From Hydnum rufescens UP504 (Eukaryota > Basidiomycota > Agaricomycetes > Cantharellales > Hydnaceae): a stretch of 64,000 nt of DNA. Shown here in pieces: positions 10,249-22,047 of this stretch. The DNA lies in contig MU128979.1 of the NCBI GenBank assembly GCA_014904985.1, positions 186,813 through 250,812 of the forward strand, in the 5' to 3' direction. Each line of letters starts with the position of its first letter. The stretch's first letter is position 1. A program made the translations under genes and the position numbers. The notes under the pieces were generated by a model. It saw only the letters and a list, made by a program, of their open reading frames with translations. It made no database searches and had not been told where the DNA came from.

Positions 10249-13200
10249 CATGAATGGTCACTAATCTATACAAACTCCTGCCGCCAATTCCAATTCCTTG
10301 GCCATTGGGACCACGGGAACACCACAAATGACTGCTACGTGCTTAATCAATATCCCCCACCTGCAGACGATATTGTTCATGAACGTCCACGCATTCATTC
10401 GACCGACTTCTGTCATGTTCCCGTCACATACAACAAAGCAGCCCCATATCGACCCTATATCCAACAACTTCCCACGGATCCCCTGCCATTCTCTTCAGAA
10501 TTTTTAGTGAAACATGGCAATGAGCTTGTCATTGAGGCATCTTATCTTCACAATGTTGAGGAGTTCTTCGAGGCCAACAGGAAACTCTACCTGGGGTGGA
10601 GGAAGGTGGTCAATTCGCTTGGTATCACCATGCCATGCCCTAGTATTCGTCTACCAAAGGGCATCTCCGAAATCCTATCCGATACTTGTCTACCTACCTC
10701 GTGTCTGAAATCCCACTCTTTTCACAACCCTGTTAGCAACGTTCTACAGTGTGCATACAAATGGGGCGGGTTGGCCCATCTATTGGCTCGTCGATGTATC
10801 CGGCATATTGCCTGCACATTTGGAGCATCTCCTCCTCACCTGGGCGTTGACGAGAGCCTCATTGGGGCAATTTTTGCATATCCGATAACATCCCAGGAAG
10901 ACGCAGAGTGGTTAGAGGAATTGCTTGGAGATGGGGTCCCTGTCTTTGGTGTAGTTGAGGGCGCATCTCAGTTATGCGCTTCAGCAATCCCTGAGTTGCC
11001 CATTCCCCCTATACTCGAGCCGCCAGTGATAACCTTGCCAATAGTGCGGCATCTTGTGTATGTGGAACAATGCCCAACCCATGTCAAGCATCCAGATCCC
11101 TGGTTAGTCCAACCCAAAAGAGAATCTACCAGAGTTGGAGAGTCTTTGGATGGCCAGCTGCTAAGGGCACTCTTCCCTGACCCCACTTCGACGAACCTAG
11201 TCCCTGGGATGCTCACGAAAATCAGAAGAATCCTTGGAAATAGGCAATTTCCCCCAAGTGCCACTGAAGTCAAAGACCTAAGCCAAGACTATGGTTTGGA
11301 ATCTTTCCCTGGCATGGATGGGTTGTCTCTTCGAGATGATGTTGCTTCAGAGCCCAGGTCTTCAGTGTCGGAACCGGGCGACAAGTTTCGGGTTGAGGCT
11401 GAGGGGCCTCACGATTTTCTGGATGCTGAGGACTATGAGAGTGATGGTACAGATCGTGGAGGGTGGCCAGAGATGATGGACTTGGCTTAGCATTCCGGTG
11501 AATCTGACAGTGCATTCGAGAAACGACAAGCCAAGAAGCAAAAAGAGGAGGAAGAGGCAAATAAATCCATCCAGGAGGCAAGAGAATTACTCAATAGGGC
11601 GTACAATGGCGACAAAGAAGCAGAGCGCGGGGTTGTCGAGCATATCAAGGCTGAGGCTGGCAGGAAGCCAGGCAAGTGGTCAGTTGGCAACAAAGCCCCC
11701 CCCACAACTGCAGGCGTATTATATCTTCGAGACCATTGGACGAATAAGAAGAGCATCCTCTCCAATGAAAAGAAGCGCAATAAGAGACTTCGCAGGCAAT
11801 TCGAAGAGATCAAGGGAGATGATGCGCAGAAGAGAGATGTGCGCAATTCTTCTCCTGGTCCCAATTCTGGGAGTCAAGTACGGCTACAGTCCGCCCTTTC
11901 TCCCAGCAGTTGTCTTCCCCGCCATCCTCGCTCTCACTCTCGCTCTCCCCCCTTGGTCATTCATCCTCCTCGTCGCTTTCACTCCCATTCTGCCTCTCGC
12001 TCTCGCCCTGCGGCCATTCGTCCTCCTCGCCATCGCTCTCCCTCTCATTCCCCTTCTCGCTCTCGCCCCCGGCCGCTCGTTCTCGCCATGGCTCTCGCTC
12101 CCGTTCTCCCTCTCACTCTCGCCCTGTTGCCGGTCGTTCTCCTCACCGTCGCTCTCACTCCCATTCCCCTTCCCACTCTCGTCCTTTGGCTATTCGTTCT
12201 CACCATCGATCTGACTCCCAGGCCTCCAATTCTCATGTTTCGCCTGCTCCTCCCCGCCGTCGTTCTCGTTCCCACTCTCCCACTCATTCTCGTCCTTCAT
12301 CTGCTCATGATGCTCATCATCACCCTCCCTTATCTTCCAGAAATCGATCTACAAGCCCCCCTCCCTGTTGTCAATCTCCTCCGGTTGCACAAGAAGTTAT
12401 TGCCCAAAGAGGAGCCATTGGACAGAAAGAGACTCCCCCAGGAGTCCCTCCGGATCGATTTTCCCGCCGTCTGTCTCCTTGTCCATCTCTCAATTCTCGT
12501 TCTTTCACTGCCACAACATCCTCAGCTACTGTCTCGAGAGTCGGCAGGCCAATACCAACAGGCCCATGAGCATTTCTGCCCCCAAATCCCAGACTGATAC
12601 TGACGGGCCTGCAAACTGATCGACATGTACCAGTTGCAGTGGGTGTATGGTATGTGGTGGAGTGCAAGCCGGTATCAAAAGACAGTGCATTGATTTGGCT
12701 GAATGAGTTTGAGGGTCAAGGACTGTTGGGGGTTCGGTGCACGAGGCGTAAACAGGCAGCCGATTCTCCATTCCAAGCATGTCTCTACTTCAAAAACTTG
12801 TCTCTGCAAGACAATGTCCTTCGCTGTGTGACAAAGGAGATGAATGCTCAAAACCTTCAGTTCGTGAATGCAGCAACGTTGGATACGGTTCCCACCCCCT
12901 ACACTGCCAAGGTGGATTTGTTGTACATTGAGGAGGCATATGCACATGCCCGTAATGAGCAAGAGCTTGCATCCTTACTCTCTTGTGCCCCACCACCTGT
13001 CCTCACACAAGAGGACTTCAAGGCTGAGATTCTTGATTACGTATTGCACCCTCCATGGCTTCTGACGAATCGTGCTCAATTTCCTCTGGCAGACCTTGAG
13101 AGCCGGAGGAGAAAGATGCACGTCTTCGACTTCACCACACCATGGCTGACAGAGAAGATCAGTGTCGGCACTCCACCACTTGGGCTGATTCAGTTTGCAT

Positions 13201-13502
13201 TACTGATTCGCAGCAATATTCGGCGTGGCTTCAAAAAAGTGTTTATTGTATCAGTTTGGCCCTCCAACGGTCCAATGAATGATTGGATACGGCAGATTTC
13301 TAGGTGGGCAGAAGCAGACAGACACAATTTCCAGGAGCATTTGGAGATTCGCGAGTGTTTCGGTTTCACCCTTCATGGATCTTGGAGAGTGGTGTCGGAG
13401 AAAGGTCTTAAAGAACCTCATTTCTTGAAGGACCCTCATGAAGATGAGCCTGGAATGAAGAATACACGTATCCCGCTGTCGTCATTCAACATTCCATCTT
13501 AG
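10249..13502 (+). pseudogene. large unknown cargo gene with SR-rich repeat region, decayed
   Basis: One long plus-strand frame can be followed for about 1,080 codons: an N-terminal globular part (10249-11480; motifs such as GWRKVVNSLG, CIRHIACTFG, GDGVPVFGV), a charged Lys/Glu region (11491-11830), an Arg/Ser-rich repeat tract (about 11930-12400), and a C-terminal globular part (12573-13502; KKVFIVSVWPSNGPMNDW, GFTLHGSWRVV). It is interrupted by TAG at 11488-11490, a frame change at the C run 12066-12070, and TGA at 12567-12569. Reading frames continue cleanly on each side of these points. The TGA fits CGA to TGA; the TAG fits CAG to TAG. No start codon is identified; earlier exons may lie upstream. 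The architecture reminds me of a large uncharacterised gene family in Agaricomycete genomes, but I cannot name it. SR tracts usually mediate RNA-processing contacts; function here is unknown. Confidence 0.65.
11925..12310 (+). repeat. about 57-60-bp minisatellite encoding Ser/Arg-His repeats
   Basis: Six to seven imperfect units share TCGCTCTCACTCYC followed by a CCATTCGTYCTC-like segment. In the coding frame they give SRSRPxxIRPPRHRSxSHSP-type repeats. The frame switches at a C5 run (12066-12070), so upstream and downstream units are read in different frames. Confidence 0.75.
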
Positions 13503-14158
13503 ATCCGTCATTCTTATGTTGATTTGCTTCACAAGTGTATTTCCCTTTGTAGTGTATGAATGACACTGACTCCGGCATTTGCCGTTCCTTCTTGCGGTGG
13601 CACTGAACTTGGTGGTATCGGAGAACCTGCTCTTGTAGCATTTGCCTGGCAGCACATGGTAACTTGAAGAGTCTCTGATATACCCGGTATACACGAGGCA
13701 TATTCGTCTTTCCCCACCTCTGTACGTGTTTTGTGTGTCTTCATTGTTCATACACCTCTTGCGTGGAGGCCTGTGCAGCCTCCGCGTGTGTTGGCAATTC
13801 TAACGATCTTTCTATTTCCTTCCTCATTTTTTGTTAGATGTATGTTTTTTTCTCTTGTGCAGGAGGACTTGTGCCGGTCTCTGCCCACCCTGTCATAGGT
13901 AGAGGCCGTGCACCCTCCCTGCGCTCCCTTGGCAGTTACGACACCAACTTTAACTTTTTTTGGAATACACAGTGCCTCGTCACTGGGAACTATCGAGGTT
14001 TCGATATCTCACTTGTCTGAGCGTTCGATATCTCTGGCCACTTGCCCTGTGACGTGACCCGACTTATTCCAACTCATCGCATAAGAAGGGAAGGCTACAG
14101 GGGATCTGAAGAGCACTCCCAATAGTTCTTTTCTCATTCTCTAGCCAGATCCCTTATT
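13503..14158. other. intergenic spacer between the two large cargo genes
   Basis: T-rich in its middle part (about 13800-13860) with no supported gene. It presumably holds the terminator of the 10249 gene and the promoter of the 14159 gene; no clear TATA box was found. Confidence 0.3.
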
Positions 14159-17155
14159 ATGCCCGCGACTTGTTCTAATAAGGCTGAAGTGCCCTCAGCA
14201 CTCTCAGCAAAGACCCGTTCTTCTAAGGCCAAGTCAACGAGTGCCTCTTCGGGGCCCAAATCATGAAATGCTTCATCATCCAAGTCCAAGGTATCAAACA
14301 CGTCATCATCCAAGTCTAAGGTGGCAAGCACCCGATCATCCCAGTCCAAATCAGTAACCGCCCCTTCGTCTAAATCTCCTTGAGTCCCGCAGGGAGCTTT
14401 GGCTTCGACTTCTATGGCATCCACTCCCAATAGAGGTCACATCTTGTTGGTTGAGCTACCTCCTCGAGTCCTTCATACTCAGTCGCTGAGTAGGCCACTA
14501 CCTTCGCTCGCTCCCCCTTCTATGTCTGGAGTCCAACCTGCTCGGAATGTCCCCTTGCTCCCTGCGATCCATTCACCCGTCACATCTGCCAGGGCAGATC
14601 ACGCCCTTACTTCACGTGATGTAGTAGCATTGCTTGATCATGCCCATACCCTCATCAAACAGCTCCCTTCCAGTGTGCCTGAGCGGGATGCTAATGAATG
14701 TGGTGTGACCTGTCTGTGGGATGCCAATCACCCAGAGGATATCCCGGCTGCATTTGGGGGCGGTGGGGCAGATTGCGATGAGGACTGGGAAGAACTAGAT
14801 CCAGTACTGAATCGCGTTCTCCATGTGGACATACCAATGAATGCAGTAGTCGACGGAATCAGACACGGCTCCAGTGGTACACTAGGGATTGTAGAAGGCC
14901 TTGCATTCTTCGTTGAGAAACGCAGTCTGAATCCTGTCTATTTTGGGACAAAAATGGAATGTCTTGTAGAAGCTTTGGAACTACGAATAAAGTGAGAGAT
15001 GATCCTAAACCCACACATACATCTAACTTGGTATCTGATGCCCTTATCACCTTTTGCACCAGGTCAGAGACTCGCATGAATCCCACTCAAGACCTACGTT
15101 CCCCACCGCCTCTAAACTCTCATATGGACTCGCTTCCAGATTGGCAGCATGAGCCTGCTGCCAATGACAGGCAGCAGACATCGTTATCGCTAAAACCCTC
15201 CACTGAGGAATATAACCAGCATCCACTGGATCCTCGTGAAGGATCGGATAGCGATACTCAACCTTCACCTGGGCATTTTTCTCGACGAGTTCTTCGTTTG
15301 CGTGCCTTGGATGAAGAAGATGAAGACGAAGAAGATATTGTGAGGCATTCTCGGTGGGGAAAGCAAGTTTCTTTTGCCCGCAACGACAATGAGGATGATG
15401 AGGATGACATATCCAAAGTGGATGAGAGCCTTTTCGTGGATGGAAATGTTGCGAATGTGCAGTTTACCAAACGCAAACTCCGCAATGAGGAAATCAAGGA
15501 GGTGATGGACATGTTTCACAACTTCATGGAGGACAAGCTCAAACCATGTGCGACTTGCCTCGGTCGATCTGTCTCGCAATTGATGAAAATTGGTAACGGG
15601 GAAATGTCAACACCAGAGTGCCGACGTGGGGGTAATGCATGGAATGCATTTCTAAAAAATCTCAAAGGTTCATATTGTTTATCCTTCTATGTATAATTAT
15701 ATCCTTACACAGTAGTACGTTGTAGACAAAAACAAGTATGTTTCACATGATCATGCAAGGAAGGAGTACGAACTCCTAAAATCCAACATGGGCGGGTCCG
15801 ACTCCGAAATGTGGACAGCAGAGGTGGAGCAGCTCAGGTCAGAGCACAGTGGGAAGAAAGCTGAGGCGGGAAAGAAGCTAGGGCAGTCAGGAGGGGATGT
15901 TGTGAAGTTGATGGAATCGGCGCAACGACGATGGAATGCAGATGGAAAGGCACTTTTGAACTCTGGTATCCACACATTCTACATCATGATATCTGACTGT
16001 GCAGCATCCGCGGCTGCCCATGGTCGAAATACTGCCACCATGAACTCACCTCAAATGGAGTCGTGGTACAAATCTAACTTCGACCCAACCGAACACCTTG
16101 CAAACGTGTATAAATACATTCTCACTGAGCAGATGCGCCAAAATGAAGTCGATGCTTTTGAAGAAAGGTGTTCACAAAACCGATGATTGGCAGAGACCCA
16201 TGACATGCATAAGACTAAGGCAGCCTGCGCGCAAAGGATGCGGAAGCTCTTGGATCGTTACATGCTGCTGAAGGTGAAGACGACGAAGTGGATGGAGATC
16301 CTGAGGCTGTTGCGGATTAACAGAGTCCGGATGGAGGGTCTTCCAACCGTGGAAGAATTCCCGCTGTTAGGAAGCTGGATCTCAGACAAGTACCGCACAT
16401 TGCATTGGAGCAAGATGTACGAGGCCTTCAATCGTTCTGCTGGGTGCCAGATCCGGATTGAAGAACTTCCCGAATCCACGTCTGACGTTGATGAGGCCCT
16501 GTTGCCCATCATGATTGATCATCGTGGGCGAGTTCAGCACACCATTGGCAGTGTGGATAAGGCAATCGATTCAAAAGACTGGTCCATTGGTGCGGCGGTA
16601 AAGGATCCCACTCCAGAAGGTGGACAAGAGGCCAAAGAATCTGTAGGGAAGAGGAAGAGGCCTGGTGTAGAGGGAGGTGTAGGCGTGATTGGGAGCAGGG
16701 ATGCTGAGGGACTTCATGAGGGTGGGGCAGGTGATGTTGAAGATGTTGGGCAGAGATGGAAGAAAAAGAAGAATGGCCCAAAATCATCTGCGACAATCCC
16801 TGACAATGCCGACAACTTGCCAAGCCCGGTTCCACTCAACTTCCCACAGGATCCAGGATTGAGCACCAAAGGACCTTCCAATCACACAGCACCAATCGGA
16901 TATGGTTCGGAACTATCACCACCAATTGATACTCTCTCTATGCATTCAATGTCTTTGACCCCTTTCTCATTCGACCTCAGTGGCGGACCACTAGCAGGTT
17001 TGGAGGCCATGGGCCATGACCTTACACAGCAGCCCAGTGATTTTTTCCAGCAACCTGGCGTGGCCCCACTCCCTCCTCTCCACTCGAACTTCGTGGGCCA
17101 ATTCCCTCCTGGATTGCAAGACCCAAATGCAGGAGGATTTCTTCAACTATGGTGA
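14159..17155 (+). pseudogene. large unknown cargo gene, transcription-factor-like composition, decayed
   Basis: ATG 14159 opens a frame that continues to 17155 with introns at 14992-15062 (71 nt) and 15668-15726 (59 nt). Order: Ser/Lys-rich N-terminus with a three-fold SSKSK-type repeat of about 39 bp (14265-14360), a Pro/Ser region, an acidic run (DEEDEDEED, about 15310), a conserved-looking helical block (EIKEVMDMFHNFMEDKLKP to NAWNAFLKNLK), a second block (HTFYIMISDCAASAAAHGR), basic patches KRKRPG and RWKKKKNG that resemble nuclear localisation signals, and a Pro/Gln/Leu-rich tail. TGA stops interrupt it at 14264-14266, 14381-14383 and 16184-16186, all explained by CGA to TGA, and one base appears lost near 15779 (KEYELL/KSNM join). 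The NAWNAFLKNLK block resembles an HMG-box-like start but is too weak to assign. Family unknown to me. Confidence 0.6.
14992..15062 (+). other. intron 1 of the 14159 cargo gene
   Basis: It starts GTGAGA and ends TGCACCAG. Removing it joins ELRIK to SETRMNPTQ in frame. Confidence 0.8.
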
Positions 17156-17436
17156 CTTGTAGCTATCATTGATTTGTCGTAGTATATAATACATATAATA
17201 TGGATTTGTCAACAGTAGTCCTGGCTGATCTGGGCGAGTATGATGAGGATGATGCTGCCAAGTCCCTAAGGATTGAGCCCAAATAAACCCAAGTTGAGCC
17301 CAAAAGAGATATGGAACCGGGGATCAAAGAGCCTGGTTGGGCCCAATTGGGTTCTTATGGGCTTGGGCCTTCTTAGGTAGAAAAAATGCCTCATTTTTCA
17401 GCCTAAGGTAGGTGAAAAAAGTGGCAGACCAAGGTG
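17156..17436. repeat. right subterminal region and terminal inverted repeat of KDZ element
   Basis: After the last cargo stop codon comes a short AT-rich stretch, then the subterminal motif (17273-17346) and the right inverted repeat (17417-17436, ending GTGGCAGACCAAGGTG). The neighbouring duplication CCAACTTT is at 17437-17444. Confidence 0.8.
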
Positions 17437-18053
17437 CCAACTTTATGCATTCAGCTGCTTCTGTCTTAGCTGGTGCATTGGCTGGGGTGGTCTGGCAGTG
17501 CCAAACCACTCTGGAACTGTTTCAACTACCCCACACCATGTTTGTGGATGCAGTACTCCATCACTCTTTGCAGTTTCCCATAACTGATGGAGGCAAAAAG
17601 ATGCTTCATGTGGCAAGCTCTACCATGGTTGAATGGCTGAAGTAGATTCCAGAGCTCTCTGATTCCAGTGCTGTTGACCTCGGATTGGCTTCCCTCCCTG
17701 GGAGTACTGATCCAACAGTCTCTGGTTGGAAACCAGAGGCCAAGGCATCAACTCTCTTCCATGTGGCAGTCACAGTGATGTTTGTCATTGACTCAATCTT
17801 TTTCCAACTTGCCAGCCTGTCTCCATCAAGCACTCTTCCTTCACTCCACCCTCTTTACCATACACCTGAGGTTGCCTCATCCCTTCCTCATTACCTTCTG
17901 CAGTTATGTTCCTGGCTGCTGCACTGGGAGGATCATATTATCCAGGAGAGCGATGTTAAGCAAGAGCACCCTGGCTCTATTGCCCTTGATGTTTCATCTC
18001 TTCCTGTAGCTGATGTGCTGCTCCAACTTTGTACCCATAAAGTCAGTTGGTGA
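17437..18053 (+). pseudogene. 3' part of gene interrupted by the KDZ element
   Basis: It continues the frame of 1670-1861 after the insertion. It reads MHSAASVLAGALAGVVWQ onward, passes a single TAG at 17643-17645 (CAG to TAG would explain it) and continues to 18053. The sequence is CG-poor with many TG/CA. No family recognised. Further exons of the same gene probably lie at 18190-22047. Confidence 0.5.
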
Positions 18054-18189
18054 TGGGGTAAAGTGCTCCAGAATGCTGGGTCTGTCGCCATGGGACTCTG
18101 CCTTCTCTATGGTTTTGTGCATCTTTGCTTCCTATGTTTTAGTCTCATTCCACTCTGACATATGTATTGATCTATTGCTCCTGTAGGGT

Positions 18190-21100
18190 GATTTTAGTGT
18201 AGCAACCCCAGAGATGAAGCTAGAAGCTCATTGTTCTGTGGCCCTGGCCTCTGCTGTCAGTCCCATCATTGTTCTCATCCCTGGAATCATGCTATCCAAA
18301 TGTTGAGAATATTCCTGCACAGAGTATCACATGGTGAGTTTCCCATCCTCTGTTGTCACCACCTGTGTTCACTTTTTTGTTTGCAGTTCTGGCAGTTTGG
18401 TCAGTCCCCTTGGGTTGCTCATGGTAATGACACACATACATCCTTTGTGGAATCTTCACTCTGGAAAGCATTGATTCCTTTCATGGTGGGAATTCATATC
18501 TCCAAACCCCCTCTGATGGCTGAAACTAGTACCTCTCCCTCAACCCCTCACCATGTTGACCTCCATTGCTTTCACCAAGAAGTTCTGAACATACTGCAGG
18601 ACATTCCTCACCAAGCTGGTTCTGATTCCCAATCTGTGCCTGCCACACCCATGCCCACAGGGACCAAAGGTCCCTGGCATAAAATACTCCCTCCTGTACC
18701 AGCTGTGCAGGAATTGCTTCATTATCATGAAGGTCAGCACCCCCTTTTCCTTTTCCTGATCTTCTGTGTCTGACTCGAATTCACCTCACCTGCCATGCTA
18801 GAAAATTCACAACTTCACAAATGACTTGCTCAACTTGAGCAAGTTATGAGGCAGCAAAAAGTTCTTATCTCTCTTCAAGCATCTCCCTCTTTGACCTGTC
18901 CCAATGTTCCTTCCATGAATGATGAGGGCACAGCTCTGCCTATTCACTTACTGCCAGTACCTGACACCCTTTATTCAAGAGAAGGTTTATCTTGTATGGG
19001 GGTCCCTCCCAAGGAACAAGTGCCTTCTCCTGGATCTCCAGATCCACCCTCCCTGAATACAGTGGGGTTCTCCATTGCTGCTTCTGGATCTGGAGATGTT
19101 GGTCCTCCTCACATTGTGGCTGATGAACATCAGTCCCCTGCTCCAACCTTGCTCCCACTGCCCAACCCACATGCTCTCTCTCCTCATTCTGATCAACCTA
19201 CATCAATGGATGTGGATTCTCTCCCTGATGCTGTCCCCCCAGATGCTGGCATGGATATCAATCAAGACATCACTCCAGATCCTGTCAGCATCCATACTCC
19301 ATGCTCTCATTTATCTAGTCCCTTGTCCTTGCCTCCCACCTTATTGCCCCCACCAACTTGTGCCTGTTTCCATATCTTGCCTGAATTTGAGCAAGGCTGT
19401 GGGCATGAGAATGACCATACTGAACAGCTTGATGCTGATCATATTGCCTACCTTGCTCAACTCTTTCAGGCCCTCGATCAGTATCTCCCCCCGAGTGATG
19501 ACACCTATTTTCCTACATCCCCCCTTGCCTGGAGTTATGAGATATTGGGTGTATTGGAAGATGAGGATGAGGGGATTGATGGCAACATAAAATGCTGGTT
19601 CATGTCCAGCTATCAGGATCAGCATGCATTGGCACTGCATGATGTCTCTCTTGTTTGCCAGGAGGAAGCTGCCACCACAGCTTCCAAATATGGCCTGTCT
19701 TGGGCACATTCTCTTGACATGTCTGTCTTCTGGGCATGTGGGGAAAGATCTCAGGAGCTTATCAAGGCCCTTTGATCTGCCTTTATCATGCTGAGGTCTG
19801 AGAGCTGCAGCATCATGCAAATAGCTTTGTTTCGGACAGCTTTTCTGAACTGTGCCAAGAACACATTCATCCATAAAGGTCTAGAGGTTGCATCCATCCC
19901 TCTATTTGCATGTGTACCCTGTTTCTCTCTCAGGTGCCTCAATTTCATCATTGTTCTATCACTGAGCTTCTCCCACAATGAAGAAACTTGTGGCTGATAC
20001 CAGTCTCCCTTCCCTTCCCTTTTCCCCTCATCAGCCTCTTGTCTCAGTGAAATTGATGTCCACCCATGTGCCATCTTTTGGATCCAAGCAAAAACACAAA
20101 GGCTCTGCCTCTGCCAGTTCTTCTAGGGCATTGGAGAAGGTCCAGACCAAGACAGATGACCTTGATGATGGGGCTGGCCTCAATACAGCTGAGGACATTC
20201 TATGCCAATCTGGTGTTGAGGTATGGCTGTCATTGCTCTTGCTCACTGCATGTCTGCTTTAGTAAGGATTCTCTCATTCAGAATGACACTGATGTTCATT
20301 ACCATGAGCCTCTTTCTGACTTTACTCCCAATGATGGGGACACAGTGAGTGACTGAATGTTGCAATAATTACACCCTATTTTCACCCTGAATTTTGACAT
20401 TCTTAGCTTCTGCATGAAGAATTTACATGGCCTGTCTGGCACCTCAATTCCACCACTGAGAGTGTGACTCTTGAGTACTTCATGTTCCATATGCCCATCC
20501 TGAAGAGTGAGAAGGTGAGATCATCTTTTTGTCTTGGTCTCTTGCATTTCTCCCACATCACTCAAATATTTCTTGGCCTCTCACCTCCTTTCAGGATAAA
20601 CATGATGAAGATTCTGACTTGCCTGACAACAAGAAATGTCCATCACTCTGGCATGACTGGAAGGAGCTATTTGTGTTGATGGAGACCTGTCGAAAAGAAT
20701 GCCTCTCAGCCACACTTTCTTTGTGTGCTTCCTCCTATGCTCCAGATGCTCTGGATAAGCCAGCTGCAGTTGAAGCATTTAGGGCACCAGGCCTTACTCT
20801 ACCTCATGCCTCCCTCTGCTGTCTGATTTGATCCCTTCCTTGGTTCCTGATACTCTTCTGCAGAAACCTGAGAGCCTGGTCCCTGTCCATGGTGAGTACT
20901 GATGGTGCAGTCTTCTCCAATCTGCTCAGCACCATTTTCAGTGCTGAATGAGTGGGTCTGCAACAAATCTGCTGTCATCAAGATGGCTACACTCCAGGAA
21001 GTGATCAACAAGAGTCATCTGCCGCTGCATCATCCCTTGAATGTCTTGTCAATTCCTCTGACAAGTCTATTGTACACCTCAATGCTGGAAAAGTATGCTC

Positions 21101-22047
21101 TGTTCTCTCCTCTGCCTCTTGCTATGCTCACATTGTTCTCCTTCCTTCCAAGGCACTTGGATTCTGATACTTTTAGTTGGAATTCAACATGTACCCATCC
21201 AGAAGCCGATTGTGGCCAATGTTCCCCCCAAGACAAAATGGTGGGGGATGCTGACACTCTCTGGGGCCATCCACACCCCCCATATTGATGCAGATGGGCT
21301 GTGCACCACAATGCATCTACATGTGTGGCTACAAGGTCTTTGTAGTCTGCACAGACCCCCTCCCTTTCTCACCTTCAGGTGCTGGCTGCCCTGATTGGAC
21401 AATTGAAGATTGTCTGAAGAATTCACCATGGGAGGTGATTGTAATCCCTCCAGGGGGTATTCTGTAAGTTGGCACTCTGCCTCTCTCCCTTTCTTGCCAG
21501 TCCCTTAGCACACCACTCACCTTTGTGGGTTGCCAGTTCTCTACCTGCTGGCACAATGGATTTTGCATTTACCCCAGAGTTGGCTGGCAGCCAGACCCAT
21601 GGAGCTGTAGTGTGTGGAAGCAATTTCTACTGTTGGTCTCATCTTGCCAACACACTCCACACCCTTTGTGCACTACATCTGACAGGCCATGCAATCACTA
21701 ATGCTGAACACCATGCCAAGTGGTCACTCCTGGCTCAAATGATGTTGGATGTCTCCTGGGACTTGGAGATGGGATGCAATCTTGAACATCAACCTCAAGA
21801 TGTTGCCACACTCTTGGTTCTTATCCTCTGCCATCAATATTTTGGGATTGACTCCAAGGCAGATGTGACACTCATCACTTGCATGCAACTTGCAGTGATT
21901 CATGCCCAAGCTGTCCTTGAGAATGTGAAGGCTCATGCCCCTGACATTTATCAGTCATGGCAAGTCCAAAATTCACAGTTGTCAGAGTGGATTGATATAG
22001 AAGATGATCAGACCAAGTTGGAGAGGGAAAGAAGGATCACACTGTGA
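18190..22047 (+). pseudogene. decayed multi-exon gene, unrecognised, Pro/Ser-rich middle
   Basis: Successive plus-strand open stretches (18231-18773, 18846-19775, 20050-20262, 20464-20830, 21469-22047) with similar composition and short gaps resemble exons of one large gene, probably the downstream part of the gene hit by the KDZ element. The 18846-19775 piece (309 codons) is rich in Pro, Ser and acidic residues and ends in a more globular part. The last piece (192 codons, ending 22047) has an acidic end (DIEDDQTKLERER). CG is nearly absent. I recognise no domain, and splice sites were not all resolved. Confidence 0.4.

Larger units (their letters stand above)
1862..17436. mobile_element. 15.6-kb composite KDZ DNA transposon with cargo genes
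   Basis: The element is bounded by 20-bp inverted ends (17/20 matching, core TGGTCTGCCACTTTT), a perfect 8-bp target duplication, and matching subterminal TTGGGCCCAA motifs. It carries a KDZ transposase on the minus strand near its left end and at least four more genes: GRF zinc finger/coiled coil (6554-7276, plus), a 142-aa unknown (7820-8374, minus), and two large unknowns (10249-13502 and 14159-17155, plus). CG content inside is visibly higher than in the flanks, except for a patch at about 8.7-9.8 kb, so it is younger than its target. The transposase carries a nonsense codon and loss of a conserved Asp, so this copy is probably not autonomous. KDZ elements with extra genes are known in basidiomycetes; I do not recognise this cargo set. 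Confidence 0.85.

Noticed and set aside
11498..12214. Hydrophobic multi-pass protein in alternative frames of the SR minisatellite
   Set aside because: It is the shadow frame of the CT-rich repeat. The flanking coding frames connect through the SR reading.
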